From the NCBI GenBank assembly GCA_963663525.2, contig CAXXHC010000001.1, positions 992,001-1,056,000 of the forward strand: DNA of 64,000 nt, read 5' to 3'. A program made the translations under genes and the position numbers. Positions 59,880-64,000 of the stretch are shown piece after piece. Every line of letters begins with the position of its first letter. Position 1 is the first letter of the stretch. This stretch comes from G963663525 sp963663525. Lineage in GTDB: Bacteria; Myxococcota_A; SURF-8; G963663525. The notes below the pieces were generated by a model, which saw only the letters and a program-made list of their open reading frames with translations, searched no databases and had not been told where the DNA came from.

Positions 59880-59942
59880 GGGCGTTTTCTGTTTTATCGA
59901 GTGAGATCAAGCACTTGTAGTGATAAAACAGAGGAAACGCCC
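59880..59942 (+). promoter_or_regulatory. Leader hairpin covering the transposase ribosome binding site
   Basis: GGGCGTTTTCTGTTTTATC (59880-59898) pairs with GATAAAACAGAGGAAACGCCC (59922-59942) with only two bulged bases. The 3' arm contains the GAGG ribosome binding site directly before the ATG at 59943. mRNA started outside the IS would fold and hide the site. Confidence 0.78.
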
Positions 59943-61274
59943 ATGACGCAGTGTAGCGGAAAACTTGAGCTTGGCGCAATCGGAAAACGCACAATATCGG
60001 TCGATTTCAATGGTGGAGCCATCGCTTCCGACGGAGGAATCCTGCTGTTGCGGGAGGTGGAACGCCGGGTTGGCCTGATCCATCGCCTGTCCGGTTGTCT
60101 TGAAGATCGCCGTGACCCGAACCGCATTCGCCACACGGTGGAGGATCTCCTGCGCCAGCGGGTGTTCCAGATCTGCTGCGGCTACGAAGACGCCAACGAC
60201 GCCGACAGGCTCCGCTCGGATCCTGCCTTGAAAACCGCTTGTGACCGCGAACTCGATCCCGACGATGACCTGGGAAGCCAGCCCACGCTGACTCGCCTGG
60301 AAAACGCGGCGGACAACGACACGATCCAGCGTCTGTTGCAATCCCTGGTGGATCACTGGCTGGAGCATCGCCAACGACCCGCCGATGGCAGGATCATCCT
60401 CGACGTGGATTCCACCGACGACGAGACCCACGGGCAACAGGAGTTTGCCGAATTCCACGGCTATTATCGGCATTACTGCTATCAGCCGGTGCTGATTCAC
60501 GATGGCGAAACCGGCGATCTGATCCTGCCTTTTCTGCGTCCCGGGCGGGTTTCGGCCAGGCTGGGCGCGGACGGGCTGTTGATCTACCTGGCCGACCGCG
60601 TTCGTGAGAAATGGCCCGGCGTGCAGGTGATCGTGCGCGGCGACTCCGGTTATTGCGGCGAGGATTTCTACCTCGAACTCGAAACGCATGGCATCGACTA
60701 CGTGCTTGGCATCGCGAAAAACGCCAACCTCAACAAGCTTGCGGAGACGGCGATGAAGGCGGCGCGGCTGTTTTCGGCCATGACCGGCCGCAAGACGACG
60801 ATCTACGCCGAAGGCCGGTACCGGGCCGGATCGTGGACGACCTCCCGGCGGGTGATTGCCAAGGCCGAACGCCTGAAAGACAAGGACAATCAACGGTTTG
60901 TGGTGACGACGCTCGACGAGCCGCCGGCGTGGATCTACCGGGAGTTCTACGTCAAGCGCGGCGAGGCGAGCGAAAACCGGATCAAGGATCTCAAGCTGGA
61001 TTGCTCCGGAGACCGCTTGAGCTGCCATCGTTTCATCACCAACTTCTTCCGGCTGATTCTGCATATGGCAGCCTACGCCCTGATGCACGAGTTACGCAAA
61101 GCGTGCAAAAGCACCAAGTTCGGCACGGCGAGAATCGAAACGCTGAGATTGAGGCTGCTCAAGATCGGCGTTCGAATCCGACAGACGACGCGCAGAATCT
61201 GGTTCCATCTGTCCGAATCCACCCCGGAGAAAGAACTCTGGACGGAGATCATGAGAAAACTTGTGGCGGCGTAA
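59943..61274 (+). CDS. IS1380-family transposase
   Basis: DDE transposase of ~443 residues. N-terminal DFNGGAIASDGGILLLREVE, first Asp in ILDVDSTDDETHGQQEF, second Asp in VIVRGDSGYCGEDFY, Glu in GEASENRIKDLKLD. Start at 59943 after GAGG; a longer open frame from 59862 has no support and crosses the leader hairpin. Intact, normal length. Confidence 0.92.
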   Translation: MTQCSGKLELGAIGKRTISVDFNGGAIASDGGILLLREVERRVGLIHRLSGCLEDRRDPNRIRHTVEDLLRQRVFQICCGYEDANDADRLRSDPALKTACDRELDPDDDLGSQPTLTRLENAADNDTIQRLLQSLVDHWLEHRQRPADGRIILDVDSTDDETHGQQEFAEFHGYYRHYCYQPVLIHDGETGDLILPFLRPGRVSARLGADGLLIYLADRVREKWPGVQVIVRGDSGYCGEDFYLELETHGIDYVLGIAKNANLNKLAETAMKAARLFSAMTGRKTTIYAEGRYRAGSWTTSRRVIAKAERLKDKDNQRFVVTTLDEPPAWIYREFYVKRGEASENRIKDLKLDCSGDRLSCHRFITNFFRLILHMAAYALMHELRKACKSTKFGTARIETLRLRLLKIGVRIRQTTRRIWFHLSESTPEKELWTEIMRKLVAA

Positions 61275-61445
61275 CGAAAACCCCGGTCGGCCCGATCCGG
61301 GCGAAAAGGAGGCGCGATGACAACCGATAGATCCAAGGGGGACGAAACCAGAGGATAGGTTTGTCCGATCCTCGAAAATCGTTTCAAATTCGATCGGACA
61401 TCTCTCGCCCAAAAGTCCTCGACGAAACGTCATGAATTTTCCAGG

Positions 61446-61834
61446 CTAAAGTGCCCTCGTTGGTGAGATGAAGGACTGGATGACCTGTAGATCAACCAGT
61501 TCTCTCTATTGACTTATGTCCAGGAACTGTGCGGATTTACGCTTGTTCGCCGTGTACGTACGGCAAGAAAAGCCGGGCCAAAAAAAAACCTGGCCAGTTA
61601 TACTGGGACTCCAGTAAGTCTTTTTCCGATCGAGATTCTATTTTGTTATAGCGCTAAGTCAGGGCGAAGATGATGGTGTGGTTCGGAAGTAAAATTTCGA
61701 GATTTCTCAATCCCAGTCATTTGATCGAGTTGCGGATTGAGTACAAGCGGCCGATGATGGCGGTGCAGACCTATCTTCACCATGCTTGACAATCGGGAAA
61801 TACCGTGTACGATTCATAATATACGAGATTCATA
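61446..61834. other. Intergenic region between IS1380 and the small ORF
   Basis: About 390 bp. It holds GCCGGGCC near a poly-A run and a short open frame ending in IEYKRPMMAVQTYLHH, possibly the end of a lost gene. Nothing else recognised. Confidence 0.4.
61786..61813 (+). promoter_or_regulatory. Candidate sigma-70 promoter
   Basis: TTGACA (61786-61791), 16 nt, TACGAT (61808-61813), 22 nt before the small ORF. It could serve the small ORF and the membrane protein gene. Confidence 0.55.
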
Positions 61835-61999
61835 ATGAACAAGAAACAACACTTCTTTAGGGAAGCACCTCAATTTTACCGAATCGAGAGTTGGTTCGAA
61901 TTAGGTACGGAAGCCTGGGGCAGGTGCTCTCTCGTGGTGACAGAGTGGCGGTCCCGGGCAGGCTTGATCTTTCTTACGGATGAATTAATCGAGTATTAA
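61835..61999 (+). CDS. Possible small protein (54 aa)
   Basis: ATG to TAA encodes MNKKQHFFREAPQFYRIESW through to TDELIEY. It lies 22 nt after the candidate promoter and 11 nt before the next gene, so a two-gene operon is plausible. No ribosome binding site or homologue recognised; it may be chance. Confidence 0.35.
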   Translation: MNKKQHFFREAPQFYRIESWFELGTEAWGRCSLVVTEWRSRAGLIFLTDELIEY

Positions 62000-62010
62000 A
62001 CAGGGAAAAC

Positions 62011-62589
62011 ATGCAGAGCGGCTCAATGAAAGAAAAAGAATTCAGAAAGCTTGACGTAACTATTCCGACCAAGCTCAAACGTAACGCCACAGTTTCGATC
62101 TTAATAATCCTTGTCATTGTCTTTGCATGTTTCGCTCTCCTGACTGGGGTAGTAAAAGTCGAGTCCGGAAGGCTTGCAAACTCTGTGTTTTTCTCCATAC
62201 TTGCGATCGGCGTCGTTCTCGTTGCGATGTTTTCCCGGTTCCTGGACATCCTGGCCATTTGGCTGATGCGCATCTCCTTTTCAGCGGAGGGTAAGATCTT
62301 GCTCAAGCCCTGCTTCGGCATTTTTTCTTCCGGCACGATCCCATCCTTTGAATGGGAGGGAAAGATTGGCGACATCCTGGGCGTGGATGTGGTCGTCGAA
62401 CAAGAGCATGACTCACTTTCCGGAACCATGATAGGAGGGATGGCCGCGTTGCTGCCCAGCCCCAAGTCGATCCTCGTCCAAATGAAAGACGGCAGCGATG
62501 TACGCGTAGCGGTGATCCATAACGAAAAAGCGGCTTTTGAGATTGTCGACGAACTCCTCGCGGCTTTCGACCGACTGAAATCCAGTTAA
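62011..62589 (+). CDS. Small membrane protein, PH-like cytoplasmic domain
   Basis: 192 residues. Two membrane helices (VSILIILVIVFACFALLTGV; VFFSILAIGVVLVAMFSRF) are followed by a ~110-residue beta-rich domain with FSAEGKILLKPCFGIFS, IPSFEWEGK and SILVQMKDGSDVRVAVIHNE, resembling bacterial PH-type membrane-tethered domains. A second ATG (62026) is possible. Unrecognised function; between IS1380 and an IS5-type element. Confidence 0.65.
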   Translation: MQSGSMKEKEFRKLDVTIPTKLKRNATVSILIILVIVFACFALLTGVVKVESGRLANSVFFSILAIGVVLVAMFSRFLDILAIWLMRISFSAEGKILLKPCFGIFSSGTIPSFEWEGKIGDILGVDVVVEQEHDSLSGTMIGGMAALLPSPKSILVQMKDGSDVRVAVIHNEKAAFEIVDELLAAFDRLKSS

Positions 62590-62720
62590 GACACTGTATG
62601 GTGCGGACATCTATTGGAAAAGACTTAGATAGTGTCGTCACGAGAAGTCGAATATTCTAGACATGATCATTGTCTTTTTGATATATTTCTTTTGAATAGA
62701 ATATATCAAAGGGAACTGCT

Positions 62721-63194
62721 ATGGAAGCCGCCTATCATCGTCATGACATTTCCGATCATGCATGGGAACTCTTGGAACCTCATTTACCGGGACGCAAAGG
62801 TTCTTGGGGTGGTGTTGCCGAAGACAATCGACGCTTCATCAATGCTGTTTTCTGGATTCTTCGCACCGGTGCTCCGTGGCGTGATCTGCCGCCGGATTAT
62901 GGCGACTGGAACAACACCAACCGTCGCTTTTGCCGGTGGCGCGATAAAGGAATCTGGGAGGGATTGCTCGAAATCCTCATCGACGATCCCGATTACGAAT
63001 GGTTGATGATCGACGCCAGCCACGTCAAAGTTCACCCGCACGCGGCAGGAGCGAAAGGCGGCAACCAGGCGATGGGCCGCACAAAAGGGGGCTCAACACT
63101 AAAATACACCTGGCCGTGGATGCGCATGGTAATCCGGTCCGAGCGATTGTTACGGAGGGTCCACGAGCAGATTGCAAGGAGGCTTGCGCACTGA
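62721..63194 (+). CDS. IS427-type transposase, orfA
   Basis: HDISDHAWELLEPHLPGRKG, WILRTGAPWRDLPPDYGDWN, and first catalytic Asp in LMIDASHVKVHPHAAG. The frame runs past the slippery AAAAGGGGG (63083-63091); after it the sequence reads STLKYTWPW instead of the family's LNTKIHLAVD, which is in the -1 frame. So this orfA end is a short tail and fused transposase needs -1 frameshifting. Confidence 0.85.
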   Translation: MEAAYHRHDISDHAWELLEPHLPGRKGSWGGVAEDNRRFINAVFWILRTGAPWRDLPPDYGDWNNTNRRFCRWRDKGIWEGLLEILIDDPDYEWLMIDASHVKVHPHAAGAKGGNQAMGRTKGGSTLKYTWPWMRMVIRSERLLRRVHEQIARRLAH

Positions 63195-63484
63195 TCGAAG
63201 GGATCGATGCCGAGTATCTGCTGGCCGATCGTGGCTACGATACGGACAAGATTATCGAAGAAGCCGAAAATGCGGAGATGGAGGTGGTCATCCCGCCGAA
63301 GAAGAATCGGAAGGTCCAACGACCCTACGACAAAGAGCTTTACCGTGCGCGGCATCTGGTCGAAAATGCCTTTTTGAAGCTGAAACGCTGGAGGGGAATT
63401 GCTACGAGATACGCAAAAAATGCCGCATCTTTCCTCGCCGCCGTTCATATTCGATGCCTCTTTCTTTGGCTGGATATCTCGTGA
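63088..63484 (+). CDS. IS427-type transposase, orfB
   Basis: LNTKIHLAVDAHGNPVRAIV, second Asp in YLLADRGYDTDKI, Glu in ARHLVENAFLKLKRWRG. Open in the -1 frame from at least 62999 and joined to orfA at AAAAGGGGG. Ends ten bases before the IS end. No own start is convincing. DDE triad is complete across orfA and orfB. Confidence 0.82.
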
Positions 63485-63496
63485 CGACACTATCTA

Positions 63497-64000
63497 GAGC
63501 CTATTTCAGTAGGCAGTGAGGTTGTGGTATAATTTTGTAAATATACTATATTTACAGGAGATCAGGATGGGCTTGGCAGTGAAGGACGATGGCTGGCGCA
63601 TTTCGGACGAGTTGTGGGAAAAGATGGAGAAATCTCTTCCCGAACGCAAACCTCATCCATTGGGATGCCACAATCCTCGCGTTCCCGACCGGGATGCGAT
63701 GAACGGTATTCTGTTCGTGTTGCGGACGGGCTGTCAGTGGAATGCGCTGAATGCCACGAGGATCTGTTCGTGCAGTTCCAGCTATCGCCGATTCAGGGAA
63801 TGGACCGAAGCCGGGGTGTTCGAAGAATTCTGGCGGCAAGGCTTGTTGGAGTACGACAAGCTTGAAGGCATCGACTGGTTGTGGCTTTCTCTGGATGGCG
63901 CGATGACGAAAGCTCCGCTGGGTGGGGAAAAAAACGGGCCGAAACCCTACCGACCGCGGAAAACAAGGGGTCAAGCGAAGTCTGTTGGTGGAGGCGAAGG
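63497..64000 (+). mobile_element. IS5-type element, copy C, cut by window end
   Basis: Starts GAGCCTATTTCAGTAGG, one base after the TA duplication of the IS427-type element. The hairpin before the ribosome binding site is conserved (TGTAAATATACTATATTTACA). Same type as the IS5 parts of modules A and B, but its first half is diverged, whereas its 3' part equals copy B. Confidence 0.85.
63567..64000 (+). CDS. IS5-type transposase, orfA (copy C, partial)
   Basis: The frame is open to the window end: MGLAVKDDGWRISDELWEKM, NALNATRICSCSSSYRRFRE, first catalytic Asp in WLSLDGAMTKAP, then the A-run and KPYRPRKTRGQAKSVGGGEG. GGAGA precedes the ATG. Related to copies A and B (identical around the A-run, about 75-80% identical elsewhere by eye). 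orfB presumably lies beyond the window. Confidence 0.82.
   Translation, partial: MGLAVKDDGWRISDELWEKMEKSLPERKPHPLGCHNPRVPDRDAMNGILFVLRTGCQWNALNATRICSCSSSYRRFREWTEAGVFEEFWRQGLLEYDKLEGIDWLWLSLDGAMTKAPLGGEKNGPKPYRPRKTRGQAKSVGGGE

Larger units (their letters stand above)
59847..61445 (+). mobile_element. IS1380-family insertion sequence (1599 bp)
   Basis: The left end starts CCTGAATAATTCACAATG. The right end, read inward, starts CCTGGAAAATTCATGACG. Flanks CTAC and CTAA differ by one base. The length and single transposase gene match IS1380. Its ends are related to those of the five MITEs in the window. Confidence 0.85.
62628..63494 (+). mobile_element. IS5-family element, IS427 group (867 bp)
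   Basis: Exact 18-bp inverted ends starting GATAGTGTCGTCACGAGA, flanked by TA on both sides (62626-62627 and 63495-63496), the target preference of the IS427 group. Two overlapping frames encode one transposase. It is directly followed by a second IS5-type element at 63497. Its ends match the MITE at 3169-3406. Confidence 0.9.

Noticed and set aside
60000..61088. 393-codon minus-strand frame opposite the IS1380 transposase
   Set aside because: Antisense shadow of a well-supported transposase.

Overview
The window looks like the chromosome of a Gram-negative, fairly GC-rich bacterium of deltaproteobacterial or Myxococcota-like type. The evidence is indirect: many long secreted lipoproteins with a lipobox, acidic Asp/Glu/Gly linkers (repeated DGD) and Cys-rich or EGF-like modules; a zinc-finger/GYF/TPR giant; cyclic-nucleotide-binding regulators; and PdxS/PdxT-type vitamin B6 synthesis. 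I cannot assign a species. No rRNA, tRNA or CRISPR array was seen.

Layout. 1-2.6 kb: TPR membrane protein and two cNMP-binding proteins. 2.6-7.2 kb: a 238-bp MITE and an IS91-type unit with two overlapping upstream tyrosine recombinases, the first lacking catalytic residues. 7.2-11.3 kb: an AT-rich DUF4407 + LysM gene pair whose first gene is split by an ISL3-type IS. 11.3-15.4 kb: repeats, a stand-alone Clp N-domain protein, a TPR lipoprotein-like exported protein and a RAYT flanked by inverted REPs. 15.4-25.1 kb (minus strand): pdxS, then pdxT/DEAD-box helicase/GH36-like lipoprotein with overlapping ends, a beta-propeller lipoprotein, a flippase-like membrane protein and ndk. 25.2-31.6 kb: an esterase lipoprotein, a ferredoxin-nitroreductase fusion, an Nramp-like transporter and a HigB toxin / HigA-ImmA antitoxin pair. 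31.7-48.4 kb: large TPR proteins, rlmN, Cys-rich lipoproteins including a 1957-aa one, a GNAT enzyme and an ECF sigma factor.

48.7-64 kb is a mobile-element pile-up. It holds an IS110 element; two inverted 2.2-kb modules (IS5-type + ISL3-type) bracketing a large lipoprotein gene; an accessory remnant with a small ubiquitin-like (beta-grasp, GG-ending) protein and a Cys/His-rich protein; an IS1380 element; an IS427-type IS5 element; and a third IS5-type copy cut by the window end.

Small repeats can be tied to larger elements. Five 173-174-bp MITEs have IS1380-like ends and YTAR-type target duplications. The 238-bp MITE has the ends of the IS427-type element. REP hairpins belong with the RAYT. 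The most interesting leads are the ubiquitin-like remnant cut off by an IS module, the IS-split DUF4407/LysM system, the tandem recombinases with one apparently dead partner, and a mosaic IS5 copy.
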